Below are positions 10,259 to 19,210 of a DNA stretch of 57,343 nt, piece after piece. This stretch comes from Streptomyces diacarni. GTDB taxonomy: Bacteria > Actinomycetota > Actinomycetes > Streptomycetales > Streptomycetaceae. A model generated the notes under the pieces. The model had not been told where the DNA came from, made no database searches, and saw nothing but the letters and a program-made list of their open reading frames with translations. The position numbers were made by a program, and so were the translations under genes. Where the stretch lies: assembly GCF_003323715.1 (NCBI RefSeq), contig NZ_QOIN01000030.1:1-57343 (forward strand). The letters are read 5' to 3'. Each line of letters starts with the position of its first letter. Within the stretch, counting starts at the first letter, position 1.

Positions 10259-10407
10259 TCTGCTACGTGCACAGTGACATCACGGTGACAGGGTGTGGCG
10301 GACCGCAGGGTGCGGCTACCATGACCGGCACAAGGACGGGCGGCGGCGACAGAGAGCCGCTCCCAGGGGCGGCGTCCGAGAGGCTGCCGGGGCGAGGAGG
10401 ACGGGCC

Positions 10408-11103
10408 ATGGTGCAGAAGGCCAAGATCCTCCTGGTCGATGACCGGCCGGAGAATCTGCTGGCGCTGGAGGCGATTCTCTCCGCGCTCGATCAGACGCTG
10501 GTGCGGGCATCGTCAGGGGAGGAAGCGCTCAAAGCGCTGTTGACCGACGACTTCGCGGTCATTCTGCTGGATGTCCAGATGCCGGGCATGGACGGCTTCG
10601 AGACGGCGGCGCATATCAAGCGCCGCGAGCGCACCCGCGACATCCCGATCATCTTCCTCACGGCCATCAACCACGGCCCGCACCACACCTTCCGCGGCTA
10701 CGCGGCGGGCGCCGTCGACTACATCTCCAAACCGTTCGACCCCTGGGTGCTCAGAGCGAAGGTCTCCGTCTTCGTCGACCTGTACATGAAGAACGTGCAG
10801 TTGCGCGAGCAGGCGTCGCTGCTGCGCCGCCAGTTGGAGGGCAACGGCGGCCGGCAGCACGCGGACCCGTCCGAGGACGGCGGCGAGGCCTCTGGCCTGC
10901 TGGTCGAGCTGTCGGCACGGCTCGCGGCCGTCGAAGAGCAGGCCGAGGCCCTCACCAAGCAGTTGGGCGACTCGGCTGACGCGGCGACAGCCGCCACCGC
11001 CGCGCATCTGGAGCGCAAACTCGCGGGGCTGCGCCGGGCACTTGACGCTCTGGAGCCCGGCACGGACGGCGACCACTCGACCCAGGTGCCCTCCCAGAAC
11101 TGA
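10408..11103 (+). CDS. osaB: OsaB-like response regulator (receiver plus coiled coil)
   Basis: 231 residues from ATG 10408, with GAGGAGG 7 nt upstream; the receiver domain starts immediately (KILLVDDRPENLLALEAIL). Phospho-acceptor Asp 55 lies in VILLDVQMPGMDG, and the switch residues Thr (IIFLTA) and Lys (YISKPFDP) are present. After the receiver come only helical, heptad-like segments (VQLREQASLLRRQLEG and the EEQAEALTKQLGD region); no DNA-binding domain is seen, so output is probably through protein contacts. It is the expected partner of OsaA just upstream and, in S. coelicolor, of osmoadaptation and control of antibiotic levels. An ATG at 10321 is in frame but lacks a ribosome binding site. 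Confidence 0.9.
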   Translation: MVQKAKILLVDDRPENLLALEAILSALDQTLVRASSGEEALKALLTDDFAVILLDVQMPGMDGFETAAHIKRRERTRDIPIIFLTAINHGPHHTFRGYAAGAVDYISKPFDPWVLRAKVSVFVDLYMKNVQLREQASLLRRQLEGNGGRQHADPSEDGGEASGLLVELSARLAAVEEQAEALTKQLGDSADAATAATAAHLERKLAGLRRALDALEPGTDGDHSTQVPSQN

Positions 11104-11200
11104 CGGCGTCGGGCGGGGCGTCCCACCCTGTCTGACGGCGCCACAGCTGCGGGCTGGTCAGATCCCCCCGGTCATCCGTGCCTCGGGTGCCCGGCACAGG

Positions 11201-11206
11201 TAACCT
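11201..11206 (+). promoter_or_regulatory. -10 box of a probable leaderless ftsK transcript
   Basis: TAACCT ends 7 nt before ATG 11214 and no Shine-Dalgarno sequence is present. Transcription would start at or next to the A of the start codon. Confidence 0.5.
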
Positions 11207-11213
11207 CACACCT

Positions 11214-13970
11214 ATGGCCTCACGCGCGTCGGGAACAGGGAAGGCAGCCAAGAAGGCGCCCGCGAAGAAGGCTGCCCCGAAGGCGGCCAAAGCGGCCCCG
11301 GCGAAGAAGGCGCCTGTCAAGAAAGCGCCCGCGAAGAAGGCCGCGGCCAAGCCGCCCCAGGGCAAGGCGAAGGCCGCGCCGTCCCCCACCAGCGGCGTCC
11401 TGAAGGTGGTGAAGGCGTGCTGGCTGGGTCTGGCGCACGCCGTCGCCGGGATCTTCCGCGGGATAGGGCGCAGCGGCAAGGCGCTGGATCCGGCACACCG
11501 CAAGGACGGTCTGGCCCTGCTGCTGCTGGGTCTCGCGCTGGTCGTGGCCGCGGGGACCTGGTCCAATCTGCAGGGCCCGGTCGGCGACCTGGTGGAGATG
11601 CTGGTGACCGGCGCCTTCGGCCGCCTGGACCTGCTGGTGCCGATACTCTTCGCGGTGATCGCGGTACGGCTGTTCCGGCATCCGGAGAAGCCGGAGGCCA
11701 ACGGCCGCATCGTCATCGGGCTTTCGGCGCTCCTCATCGGGGTGCTGGGCCTGGTCCACCTCGGCTGCGGGGCGCCGGGCAGGGGAGCGGGCGGTGACGC
11801 GCTGCGGGACGCGGGCGGCCTGATCGGCTGGGCCGTGTCCCGGCCGCTGATCTTCACCGTCGGCGAGATGCTGGCGGTGGCGCTGCTGGTTCTCGTCACG
11901 GTCTTCGGGCTGCTGGTGGTGACGGCGACGCCGGTCAACGCGATTCCGCAGCGGTTGCACGCCGTCGGGGTGCGGCTCGGTGTCGTACAGCCGGTACCCG
12001 GTTACGACGACGTCGAGGACGAGGAGGAGGCCTCCCGTCCGTCCCGGCGCGCGCACAGCATGCGCAAGGAGCAGATCGAGCCGGCCCTCGCGGAGAAGGA
12101 GGCGCTCGACCGCCGCAGGACAGCGCGCAAGGGCAGGCGCGGCGCCGGTACGCAGCAGCCGCTGCCCGAGAGCGAGGCCGAGGACGGGGTCGAACACACC
12201 CTGGACGCGGTGGACGTGGCCGCCGCGGCTGCCGCGTCGCTGGACGGGGCCGTGGTCAACGGCATCCAGCCGTCGCCGGTGGTCGCCGACCTGACCAGCT
12301 CCGTGGCCAGGTCCCGCGGCAAGGGCCGCCGCAACCCGTCCGGCGACGCCACGGTGCCGGGGGCGCGGGGCGAGTCCGCGGGCGGCGGTGACGAGGAGTC
12401 CACCGAGGGCACTCCCGTCCCGGACCTGACCAAGGCGCCCGCGCCGCCCGAACCCACCGAGCTTCCGACGCGTGCCGAGCAGCTCCAGCTCGCCGGGGAC
12501 ATCACCTACTCACTGCCGTCCCTGGACCTGTTGGAGCGGGGTGGCCCGGGGCGCTCCCGCAGCGAGGTCAACGACCAGGTGGTGGCGTCCCTGACCACCG
12601 TCTTCACCGAGTTCAAGGTCGACGCAGCGGTCACCGGCTTCACGCGCGGCCCAACGGTCACCCGGTACGAGATCGAGCTGGGCCCCGGCGTGAAGGTCGA
12701 GAAGATCACCGCGCTGGCGAAGAACATCGCGTACGCCGTCGCCAGCCCGGACGTGCGGATCATCAACCCGATCCCCGGCAAGTCCGCGGTCGGCATCGAG
12801 ATCCCCAACAGCGACCGCGAGATGGTCAACCTCGGTGACGTGCTGCGCTCCGCCGAGTCGATGGAGGCGGACCACCCGCTGCTGGTCGGACTCGGCAAGG
12901 ACGTGGAGGGCGGTTACGTCTCGGCCAACCTGGCGAAGATGCCGCACATCCTGGTCGCCGGTGCCACGGGTTCCGGCAAGTCGTCCTGCATCAACTGTCT
13001 GATCACCTCGGTGATGATCCGGGCCACGCCGGAGGACGTGCGGCTGGTGCTGGTCGACCCCAAGCGGGTGGAGCTGACCGCCTACGAGGGCATCCCGCAC
13101 CTGATCACGCCGATCATCACGAACCCGAAGAAGGCCGCCGAGGCGCTCCAGTGGGTCGTCCGCGAGATGGACCTGCGCTACGACGACCTGGCGGCGTTCG
13201 GGTTCCGCCACATCGACGACTTCAACGAGGCGGTGCGGACCGGGCGCATCACGGCGCCCGAGGGCAGCGAGCGGGAGCTGGCTCCCTACCCGTACCTGCT
13301 GGTGATCGTCGACGAGCTGGCGGACCTGATGATGGTGGCCCCGCGCGACGTCGAGGACGCGATCGTGCGGATCACCCAGCTGGCGCGGGCCGCGGGCATC
13401 CACCTGGTGCTCGCCACCCAGCGCCCCTCGGTGGACGTGGTCACGGGGCTGATCAAGGCGAACGTGCCCTCACGCCTGGGCTTCTCCACCTCCTCCCTGG
13501 CCGACAGCCGCGTCATCCTCGACCAGGCGGGCGCCGAGAAGCTGATCGGCAAGGGCGACGGCCTCTTCCTGCCGATGGGCGCCAGCAAGCCGACCCGGAT
13601 GCAGGGCGCCTACGTCAACGAGGAGGAGATCCACGGCGTCGTCGAGCACTGCAAGGCGCAGATGGCGCCCGTCTTCCGGGACGACGTCACCGTGGGGCAG
13701 GGCAAGAAGAAGGAGATCGACGAGGAGATCGGCGACGACATGGACCTGCTCTGCCAGGCGGCGGAGCTGGTCGTGACGACCCAGTTCGGTTCCACCTCGA
13801 TGCTCCAGCGCAAGCTGCGGGTGGGCTTCGCCAAGGCCGGACGGCTGATGGACCTGATGGAGTCGCGGGGCGTGGTGGGCCCCAGCGAAGGGTCCAAAGC
13901 CCGGGACGTGCTGATCAAGCCGGACGAGTTGGACGGGGTGCTCACGACGATCCGGGGCGGCGGGGGGTAG
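11214..13970 (+). CDS. ftsK: FtsK/SpoIIIE DNA translocase
   Basis: 918 residues. The N-terminus is a Lys/Ala/Pro-rich basic tail (first 60 residues), followed by four membrane segments at about 100-250 (for example LALLLLGLALVVAAGTW and MLAVALLVLVTVFGLLVV), a disordered acidic linker, and the motor domain. Walker A GATGSGKS is at about residue 583, with Walker B-type LLVIVDELADLMMV and the conserved LATQRPSVDVVTGLIKAN further on. A winged-helix gamma domain ends the protein (LLCQAAELVVTTQFGSTSML), which in the family reads KOPS-like skewed octamers. It pumps DNA through closing septa and in Streptomyces helps clear chromosomes from sporulation septa. ATG 11214 is preferred over the upstream in-frame start because the basic tail begins there and a TANNNT box fits a leaderless start. 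Confidence 0.95.
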   Translation: MASRASGTGKAAKKAPAKKAAPKAAKAAPAKKAPVKKAPAKKAAAKPPQGKAKAAPSPTSGVLKVVKACWLGLAHAVAGIFRGIGRSGKALDPAHRKDGLALLLLGLALVVAAGTWSNLQGPVGDLVEMLVTGAFGRLDLLVPILFAVIAVRLFRHPEKPEANGRIVIGLSALLIGVLGLVHLGCGAPGRGAGGDALRDAGGLIGWAVSRPLIFTVGEMLAVALLVLVTVFGLLVVTATPVNAIPQRLHAVGVRLGVVQPVPGYDDVEDEEEASRPSRRAHSMRKEQIEPALAEKEALDRRRTARKGRRGAGTQQPLPESEAEDGVEHTLDAVDVAAAAAASLDGAVVNGIQPSPVVADLTSSVARSRGKGRRNPSGDATVPGARGESAGGGDEESTEGTPVPDLTKAPAPPEPTELPTRAEQLQLAGDITYSLPSLDLLERGGPGRSRSEVNDQVVASLTTVFTEFKVDAAVTGFTRGPTVTRYEIELGPGVKVEKITALAKNIAYAVASPDVRIINPIPGKSAVGIEIPNSDREMVNLGDVLRSAESMEADHPLLVGLGKDVEGGYVSANLAKMPHILVAGATGSGKSSCINCLITSVMIRATPEDVRLVLVDPKRVELTAYEGIPHLITPIITNPKKAAEALQWVVREMDLRYDDLAAFGFRHIDDFNEAVRTGRITAPEGSERELAPYPYLLVIVDELADLMMVAPRDVEDAIVRITQLARAAGIHLVLATQRPSVDVVTGLIKANVPSRLGFSTSSLADSRVILDQAGAEKLIGKGDGLFLPMGASKPTRMQGAYVNEEEIHGVVEHCKAQMAPVFRDDVTVGQGKKKEIDEEIGDDMDLLCQAAELVVTTQFGSTSMLQRKLRVGFAKAGRLMDLMESRGVVGPSEGSKARDVLIKPDELDGVLTTIRGGGG

Positions 13971-14346
13971 TCGGCCCGGGCGCGGACCGCGGGGCAGACG
14001 GCCGCGGAGGCGGACACGGGGACGAGGCCTGCTCGCGGCCCGGTCCGCGCCCTCCGGCGGCCGCGGCACCCGCCTCGGCGGCCGTGGTGCTGCACTCGGC
14101 GGACGTCTCGCTCACTCGAAAGGACGAGCGAGGCAACCGTTTCCGTGGTCCATACGTCAAGTTGAGGGAAAGAGACCGCGACGGTGCACCCGCGCGCCGA
14201 TTCGCGCTGGTCCCCTCCGCCCCCTTGACGCCGTGTGCGGCCCCTGCATATGGCGTACAAAGTCGCTCCGCCCGCTTGCCCCACCCTTTTGCCCCGCCCC
14301 TAGACTGAACCTCCAGCAGGTGGCTACACGCTCGAAAGGCGCACCC
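13971..14346 (+). other. Intergenic region between ftsK and the RodZ-like gene
   Basis: 376 bp with no convincing gene. It is GC-rich with several imperfect inverted repeats, including CTCGCTC ... GAGCGAG around 14109-14134, which could end ftsK transcripts. The last 70 bp carry the promoter for the next gene. Confidence 0.5.
14276..14306 (+). promoter_or_regulatory. Candidate promoter of the RodZ-like gene
   Basis: TTGCCC (14276-14281) and TAGACT (14301-14306) are separated by 19 nt; the -10 box matches TANNNT well. The transcript would have a leader of about 35 nt containing the GAAAGG ribosome binding site at 14334. Confidence 0.45.
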
Positions 14347-15150
14347 GTGTCCATCGGCAACTCATCCGACCAGGACCGGCCTTCGGTCGGTCGAGCCCTC
14401 CGAGACGCCCGTATTGACGCACGGTTGACGGTGGAGGAGATCAGTACCTCCACGCGGGTGCGAGTCCCGATCGTGCAGGCGATCGAACAGGACGACTATT
14501 CCCGGTGCGGTGGGGACGTGTACGCCCGCGGCCACCTCCGCACCCTCGCGCGTGCCGTGGGACTGGATGCCGACGCGCTGGTGGAGCAGTACGACGAGGA
14601 GCACGGCGGGCGCCCGGAGCCGACCGCTCCGGCCACGCTGTTCGAAGCCGAACGCATCCGTCCCGAGCCCCGCAGGCCCAACTGGACCGCAGCCATGGTC
14701 GCCGCGATCGTCGCGGTGATCGGATTCGTCGGCTTCACCCTCGTCAGCGGCGGGGGAGGCGGCGAGGAGTCCGGCAAGCCGGTGGCGAAGGACACCCCCT
14801 CCGACACCCCTTCCACCAGCGAGAAGCCCTCCCCCTCCAAGACGAGCGACCCCAAGCCGTCCGAGAGCGCCATCGCCGGGGCCCCCGCCGACAAGGTGAC
14901 CGTCCGGATGACGGCGGAGGACGGCAACAGCTGGGTCTCCGCCAAGGACCACAACGGGAAGCTGGTCCACGAAGGGGTGCTCAAGGAGGGCGACTCCAAG
15001 ACCCTCACCGACGACAAGCGGCTCGATCTGGTGCTCGGCAACGCGGGCGGCGTCAAGCTGTTCGTCAACGGCAAGGAGGTCGAGCACGCGGGCGAGGTCG
15101 GCCAGGTGCAGCGCCTCAGCTACACCCGCGGCGACCCCGAGGCCGGCTGA
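14347..15150 (+). CDS. RodZ-like protein: Xre-type HTH, one membrane segment, DUF4115
   Basis: 267 residues from GTG 14347 (GAAAGG 7 nt upstream). Residues about 14-85 are a cro/Xre-type helix-turn-helix (SVGRALRDARIDARLTVEEI, then YARGHLRTLARAVGLD), the version used in RodZ for protein and not DNA contacts. One membrane helix lies at about 118-138 (AAMVAAIVAVIGFVGFTLV), then a Ser/Pro/Lys spacer, then a C-terminal DUF4115-type domain (DKVTVRMTAEDGNSWVSAKD ending YTRGDPEAG). In rod-shaped bacteria RodZ links MreB to the cell-wall machinery; the actinobacterial versions next to ftsK/rimO are less well studied. The gene sits between ftsK and rimO and probably has its own promoter. Confidence 0.82.
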   Translation: MSIGNSSDQDRPSVGRALRDARIDARLTVEEISTSTRVRVPIVQAIEQDDYSRCGGDVYARGHLRTLARAVGLDADALVEQYDEEHGGRPEPTAPATLFEAERIRPEPRRPNWTAAMVAAIVAVIGFVGFTLVSGGGGGEESGKPVAKDTPSDTPSTSEKPSPSKTSDPKPSESAIAGAPADKVTVRMTAEDGNSWVSAKDHNGKLVHEGVLKEGDSKTLTDDKRLDLVLGNAGGVKLFVNGKEVEHAGEVGQVQRLSYTRGDPEAG

Positions 15151-15185
15151 CGACCGCCCTCGCGACGCGGCCGACCGCCCTCGCG
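15151..15185 (+). repeat. Two-copy 21-bp direct repeat after the RodZ-like stop codon
   Basis: CGACCGCCCTCGCG occurs at 15151 and again at 15172, a 21-bp period, immediately after the stop codon. It is one of several short tandem duplications placed right after genes in this window. Confidence 0.75.
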
Positions 15186-15254
15186 TCGGCCGCGGTCCCG
15201 CCAGGTGAGCTGCGGGGTCCCAACCTGGCGGCGGGTGGGGGCAGGGGGACGAAG

Positions 15255-15260
15255 TAGGCT
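15255..15260 (+). promoter_or_regulatory. -10 box of a probable leaderless rimO transcript
   Basis: TAGGCT ends 6 nt before ATG 15267. No ribosome binding site lies between, so a leaderless start is likely. Confidence 0.5.
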
Positions 15261-15266
15261 GAGCCC

Positions 15267-16895
15267 ATGCCCGAACGCCGTACCGTCGCCCTTGTCACTC
15301 TCGGCTGCGCACGTAACGAGGTGGACTCGGAGGAGCTCGCAGGCCGCCTGGCGGCGGATGGCTGGGATCTCGTCCAGGACGCCACCGACGCGGACGTCGC
15401 CGTCGTCAACACCTGCGGTTTCGTCGAAGCCGCCAAGAAGGACTCCGTCGACGCGCTGCTGGAGGCAGGCGACCTCAAGAGCGCCGCGCGCGAGGGAGAG
15501 GGAAGAACGCAGGCCGTGGTGGCCGTCGGCTGCATGGCCGAGCGGTACGGCAAGGAGCTGGCCGACGCCCTGCCCGAGGCGGATGGCGTCCTCGGCTTCG
15601 ACGATTACGCGGACATCTCCGAGCGCCTCCAGACCATCCTCGGCGGCGGCGTGCACGCCCCCCACCTCCCGCGCGACAGGCGCAAGCTGCTGCCCGTCAG
15701 CCCCGCCGAGCGGCAGGGCACCGACGTGGCGCTCCCCGGGCACGGCACGCCCGGCGACGCGGAAGCCGCCGCCTCCGCCCCCGCCGACCTGCCCGCGGGC
15801 CTCGCGCCCGCCTCCGGACCGCGCGCCCCGCTGCGGCGCAGGCTGGGCAGCAGCCCCGTCGCCTCCGTCAAGCTCGCCTCGGGATGCGACCGGCGCTGCT
15901 CGTTCTGTGCCATCCCCTCCTTCCGCGGCTCCTTCATCTCCCGCCGCCCCGCCGACGTGCTGTCCGAAACCCGGTGGCTGGCCGAGCAGGGCGTGCACGA
16001 GATCATGCTGGTCTCGGAGAACAACACCTCCTACGGCAAGGACCTGGGTGACATCCGGCTGCTGGAGACGCTGCTGCCCGAGCTGGCGGCCGTCGACGGT
16101 ATCGAGCGGGTGCGGGTCAGCTACCTCCAGCCGGCCGAGATGCGGCCCGGCCTGATCGACGTGCTCACCGGCACCGAGAAGGTCGCCCCCTACTTCGACC
16201 TGTCGTTCCAGCACTCGGCCCCCGGCGTGCTGCGCGCCATGCGGCGCTTCGGGGACACCGACCGCTTCCTGGGGCTGCTGGAGGAGATCAGGAAGCGGGC
16301 GCCCGAGGCGGGGGTCCGCTCCAACTTCATCGTCGGCTTCCCCGGCGAGAGCGAGCAGGACCTGGCCGAGCTCGAGCGGTTCCTCACCGGGGCGCGGCTG
16401 GACGCCATCGGTGTGTTCGGATACTCCGACGAGGAGGGCACCGAGGCCGCCGGATACGAGGCCAAGCTGCCCGAGGAGGAGGTCGCCCGCCGTCTGGCGC
16501 ACCTCTCGCGGCTCGCCGAGGAGCTGACCGCCCAGCGCGCCGAGGAGCGTGTGGGGGAGACCGTGCGGGTACTGGTCGAAAGCGTGGACGAAGAAGAGGG
16601 CCCCCTCGGGCGCGGCGCGCACCAGGCGCCGGAGACGGACGGGCAGGTGCGCCTCGAGCCGGCCGGCGAGGGCCTCGACCCGGAATCCCCGGCAGGACAG
16701 CAGCTACGGGTCGGCCGTATGGTCGAGGCGAGAGTGGGCGCGGCCGAGGGCGTGGACCTGGTCGCCGTGCCGCTCACGGGCCAAGGCGCCTCCGTGTCGC
16801 CCGCGCGGGCCGACGCGGGCCGCGGTGCCGTTCCGGCTGCTCGCGCGGCTGCCGGAGGTGGACCCCGCCCGGTCGGTGAGGAGGCCGGCAGATGA
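15267..16895 (+). CDS. rimO: Ribosomal protein S12 methylthiotransferase RimO
   Basis: 542 residues. RimO uses two [4Fe-4S] clusters and SAM to add a methylthio group to the conserved Asp of ribosomal protein S12. The N-terminal UPF0004 domain has its cluster cysteines at 14 ([10 protein letters not shown]), 50 (NTCGF) and 89 (VGCMAER). The radical-SAM motif C-x3-C-x2-C is CDRRCSFC at 207-214. A TRAM domain follows at the C-terminus. The LGCARN motif and NTCGF identify RimO and not MiaB, which is present separately at 46218. The protein is longer than the usual 430-450 residues because of a Pro/Ala-rich insert at about 135-195 and a C-terminal Ala-rich tail. The stop overlaps the pgsA start (ATGA), so rimO, pgsA and cinA are translationally coupled. 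Confidence 0.95.
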   Translation: MPERRTVALVTLGCARNEVDSEELAGRLAADGWDLVQDATDADVAVVNTCGFVEAAKKDSVDALLEAGDLKSAAREGEGRTQAVVAVGCMAERYGKELADALPEADGVLGFDDYADISERLQTILGGGVHAPHLPRDRRKLLPVSPAERQGTDVALPGHGTPGDAEAAASAPADLPAGLAPASGPRAPLRRRLGSSPVASVKLASGCDRRCSFCAIPSFRGSFISRRPADVLSETRWLAEQGVHEIMLVSENNTSYGKDLGDIRLLETLLPELAAVDGIERVRVSYLQPAEMRPGLIDVLTGTEKVAPYFDLSFQHSAPGVLRAMRRFGDTDRFLGLLEEIRKRAPEAGVRSNFIVGFPGESEQDLAELERFLTGARLDAIGVFGYSDEEGTEAAGYEAKLPEEEVARRLAHLSRLAEELTAQRAEERVGETVRVLVESVDEEEGPLGRGAHQAPETDGQVRLEPAGEGLDPESPAGQQLRVGRMVEARVGAAEGVDLVAVPLTGQGASVSPARADAGRGAVPAARAAAGGGPRPVGEEAGR

Positions 16896-17599
16896 CGGGG
16901 ATCCCGGCCTCCGCGGCGAGGCGCGGCACCGTCCCGAAGCCGAAGGCGGCGAGCGCTGTGCGCACTGTGAGTCTGTGGAACATCGCGAACCTCCTCACCA
17001 TGGCGCGGCTGCTGCTGGTGCCCGCCTTCGTGCTGCTCATGGTCGCCGCCGGCGGTCACGACCCGGCTTGGCGCTCGTTCGCCTGGGCGGCGTTCACCGT
17101 CGCCATGATCACCGATCTGTTCGACGGCGAGCTGGCCCGGCGGCACAACCTGGTGACCGACTTCGGCAAGATCGCCGACCCGATCGCGGACAAAGCGATC
17201 ATGGGGGCGGCGCTGATCTGCCTCTCCGCGCTGGCCGACCTGCCCTGGTGGGTCACCGGGGTGATCCTCTTCCGGGAGCTGGGCATCACCCTGATGCGGT
17301 TCTGGGTGATCAAGCACGGGGTGATTCCGGCCAGCCGGGGCGGCAAGATGAAGACGCTCGCCCAGGGCGTCGCCGTGGGGATGTACGTTCTCGCGCTCAC
17401 CGGGCCGCTGGCGACCGCGCGGTGGTGGGTGATGGCGGTGGCCGTCGTGCTGACCGTCGTCACGGGGCTCGACTACGTGCGCCAGGCTGTGGTGCTGCGC
17501 CGGGCGGGCCTCGCCGCCTCCGCCGAGGCGGCGGCAGCCGACCGGGCCGCGGTGGCCGAAGGGGCCGCTTCAGGTCAGGAGGGAGAAGAACGGTCGTGA
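16892..17599 (+). CDS. pgsA: CDP-diacylglycerol--glycerol-3-phosphate 3-phosphatidyltransferase
   Basis: 235 residues. An integral membrane CDP-alcohol phosphatidyltransferase that makes phosphatidylglycerol phosphate. The signature D-x2-D-G-x2-A-R-x8-G-x3-D-x3-D is complete: [10 protein letters not shown], then [11 protein letters not shown]. Several membrane helices are visible ([51 protein letters not shown]), and the C-terminus is an Ala/Glu-rich tail. The start ATG overlaps the rimO stop by 4 nt and the stop overlaps the cinA start by 4 nt. The order pgsA-cinA-clgR is an old actinobacterial cluster. Confidence 0.92.
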   Translation: MTGIPASAARRGTVPKPKAASAVRTVSLWNIANLLTMARLLLVPAFVLLMVAAGGHDPAWRSFAWAAFTVAMITDLFDGELARRHNLVTDFGKIADPIADKAIMGAALICLSALADLPWWVTGVILFRELGITLMRFWVIKHGVIPASRGGKMKTLAQGVAVGMYVLALTGPLATARWWVMAVAVVLTVVTGLDYVRQAVVLRRAGLAASAEAAAADRAAVAEGAASGQEGEERS

Positions 17600-18198
17600 C
17601 GGACGTGGACTCGCGGGCCGGCGGAGTGCTCGCGCTGCTCACCGAGCGTGGCCAGACGCTTGCCGTCGCCGAGTCGCTGACCGGCGGCCTCGTCGCCGCG
17701 GAGCTCACTGCCGTCCCTGGAGCCTCACGCGCCTTTCTGGGGTCCGTGACGGCGTACGCGGCCGCGCTCAAGAGAGACGTACTCGGCGTGGACGGGGCAC
17801 TCCTCGAGGAGCGGGGCGCCGTCGATCCCGAGGTCGCGCGCCAGATGGCCCAGGGCGTCCGTACGGCGCTCGGCGCGGACTGGGGCGTGGCCACCACAGG
17901 AGTGGCGGGACCAGAGCCCCAGGACGGACAGCCGGTCGGTACGGTGTACGTCGCCGTCGCGGGCCCCGGAGCGGGCGAGGGAGTCGGCGCGGTCGCGGAC
18001 AGACTGCGGATCGAGGGCAGCCGCAGCGGCGATCGGGCCGGTGACAGCGGTGAGGAAGCCGGAGAACGTGTGCGTGCCGGTATCCGCACGGAGAGTGTCC
18101 GAGGCGCCCTCGACGTGCTCTACAGGGAACTGATCGGAAACGCGGAGGGCAGGGTAGGGAACGAAGCGGGGGCACGGGATGTTTGCAGCCCTGAGTGA
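17596..18198 (+). CDS. cinA: CinA family protein, nicotinamide-nucleotide amidohydrolase domain only
   Basis: 200 residues from GTG 17596, which overlaps the pgsA stop (GTGA). It is a stand-alone CinA C-terminal (PncC-type) domain: QTLAVAESLTGGLVAAELT near the start, then AFLGSVTAYAAALKRDVLGV and GVATTGVAGPEPQDGQPVGT. This domain deamidates nicotinamide mononucleotide to nicotinate mononucleotide in NAD salvage. The N-terminal MoaB-like domain of longer CinA proteins is absent, as is usual here. A charged insert (about residues 140-165, rich in Ser, Gly, Arg, Glu) lengthens the C-terminal part. A purine-rich GGAGGGAGAAG lies just before the start. Confidence 0.9.
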   Translation: MTDVDSRAGGVLALLTERGQTLAVAESLTGGLVAAELTAVPGASRAFLGSVTAYAAALKRDVLGVDGALLEERGAVDPEVARQMAQGVRTALGADWGVATTGVAGPEPQDGQPVGTVYVAVAGPGAGEGVGAVADRLRIEGSRSGDRAGDSGEEAGERVRAGIRTESVRGALDVLYRELIGNAEGRVGNEAGARDVCSPE

Positions 18199-18324
18199 AC
18201 ACGACATCGCTCCCCGCACGGCTGCCGCTCTAGGCGGTACGGTGGAGGCTGAAGGAACCGGGGCCAACTGGCCGCCCCGCTACAGGCTGTGGAAGACGCC
18301 GCGCGTTGAGAGGGAGGAGCACCG

Positions 18325-18705
18325 ATGATTCTGCTCCGTCGCCTGTTGGGTGACGTGCTGCGTCGGCAGCGCCAACGCCAGGGTCGTACCCTGCGCGAAG
18401 TCTCTTCGTCCGCCCGGGTCTCGCTCGGATACCTCTCCGAGGTCGAGCGCGGCCAGAAGGAAGCCTCGTCCGAACTGCTCTCGTCCATCTGTGACGCGCT
18501 CGATGTGCGGATGTCCGAGCTGATGCGGGAGGTCAGCGACGAGCTGGCGCTCGCGGAGCTGGCCGAGTCCGCGGCGAGCGACGCCGTGCCGGCACCCATG
18601 CGGCCGGTGCTCAACCCGCTGTCCGTCACCTCGGTCACCGACGTGCCCCCGGAGCGCGTCACCATCAAGGCGCCTACGGAGGCCGTGGACGTGGTAGCGG
18701 CCTGA
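18325..18705 (+). CDS. clgR: ClgR, transcriptional activator of Clp protease genes
   Basis: 126 residues from ATG 18325, with AGGGAGGAG 5 nt upstream. The first 65 residues are an Xre-type helix-turn-helix ([20 protein letters not shown], then [20 protein letters not shown]). The C-terminal half is a short acidic and then Pro/Val-rich tail ending in VVAA. In S. lividans ClgR activates clpP1P2, clpC and lon and is itself removed by Clp proteolysis through two C-terminal alanines; the same ending is present here. Location downstream of pgsA/cinA matches clgR in mycobacteria and corynebacteria. A terminator follows at 18782. Confidence 0.92.
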   Translation: MILLRRLLGDVLRRQRQRQGRTLREVSSSARVSLGYLSEVERGQKEASSELLSSICDALDVRMSELMREVSDELALAELAESAASDAVPAPMRPVLNPLSVTSVTDVPPERVTIKAPTEAVDVVAA

Positions 18706-18781
18706 CGGCCGTGTGACGCATACGTGGCTCTCCTTTCCGCCGGCGCGCGGCGCCGGGCCGGGAGGGGCGACAGGAAACGTC

Positions 18782-18826
18782 GAAGCGGGCCCCGCCGGAG
18801 AACCCGGCGGGGCCCGCTTCTGTCTG
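18782..18826 (+). terminator. Terminator after clgR
   Basis: Perfect 17-bp hairpin, GAAGCGGGCCCCGCCGG at 18782-18798 pairing with 18804-18820 around a 5-nt loop, followed by a short T-rich stretch. It is the only strong hairpin after clgR and should end the rimO-pgsA-cinA-clgR unit. Confidence 0.85.
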
Positions 18827-18934
18827 CCGCCTCTTGCGCTCTGCCCTCTGTGGTCGCGCGGTCGCACGGAGTGCGGGACGATGGCTGAGTCCTGATACGC
18901 CGGGAAGGAAAGTACCGGCCCGGGAGGTGGCGGT

Positions 18935-19210
18935 ATGACGGCGGTGGGTCCGATACTGCTGTGCCGCTGGGCATTGGGCGGCGCCTGCGCCGTCGGCTGG
19001 CTGTGCGCGATATGGCGCCTGGCCGTGGGCGAGGGAGGCCCGGTGGAGGCGACGGTGACGGCAGGGGGATGGGGGCTGAGCGTACTGCCCGTCCACGTGG
19101 CGCAGGACGGCACACGGCAGGGGGCGCGGGGGAGCGGGGGCGAACCCGATCGGGGGGTCACCAGGGCATCGCGACTCCGCCGTTGGGCCGCAGGATCTGG
19201 CCGGTGGTGA
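18935..19210 (+). CDS. Small putative membrane protein (hypothetical)
   Basis: 91 residues, not assigned to a family. The start is well supported: GGGAGG lies 7 nt before ATG 18935. Residues about 6-28 (PILLCRWALGGACAVGWLCA) are hydrophobic, and codon third positions are mostly G/C as in real genes here. A second apolar stretch, GGWGLSVLPVHV, follows. The last 17 codons run into the 3' end of the convergent SDR gene (53-bp overlap) and read like antisense, so the natural end is doubtful; the stop may have been lost. It could be a genuine small membrane protein or a shortened relic. Confidence 0.45.
   Translation: MTAVGPILLCRWALGGACAVGWLCAIWRLAVGEGGPVEATVTAGGWGLSVLPVHVAQDGTRQGARGSGGEPDRGVTRASRLRRWAAGSGRW

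Noticed and set aside
10267..10407. Upstream in-frame extension of OsaB to 10267 or 10321
   Set aside because: The receiver domain begins right after ATG 10408, which has a strong GAGGAGG site; the extension is low complexity and lacks one.
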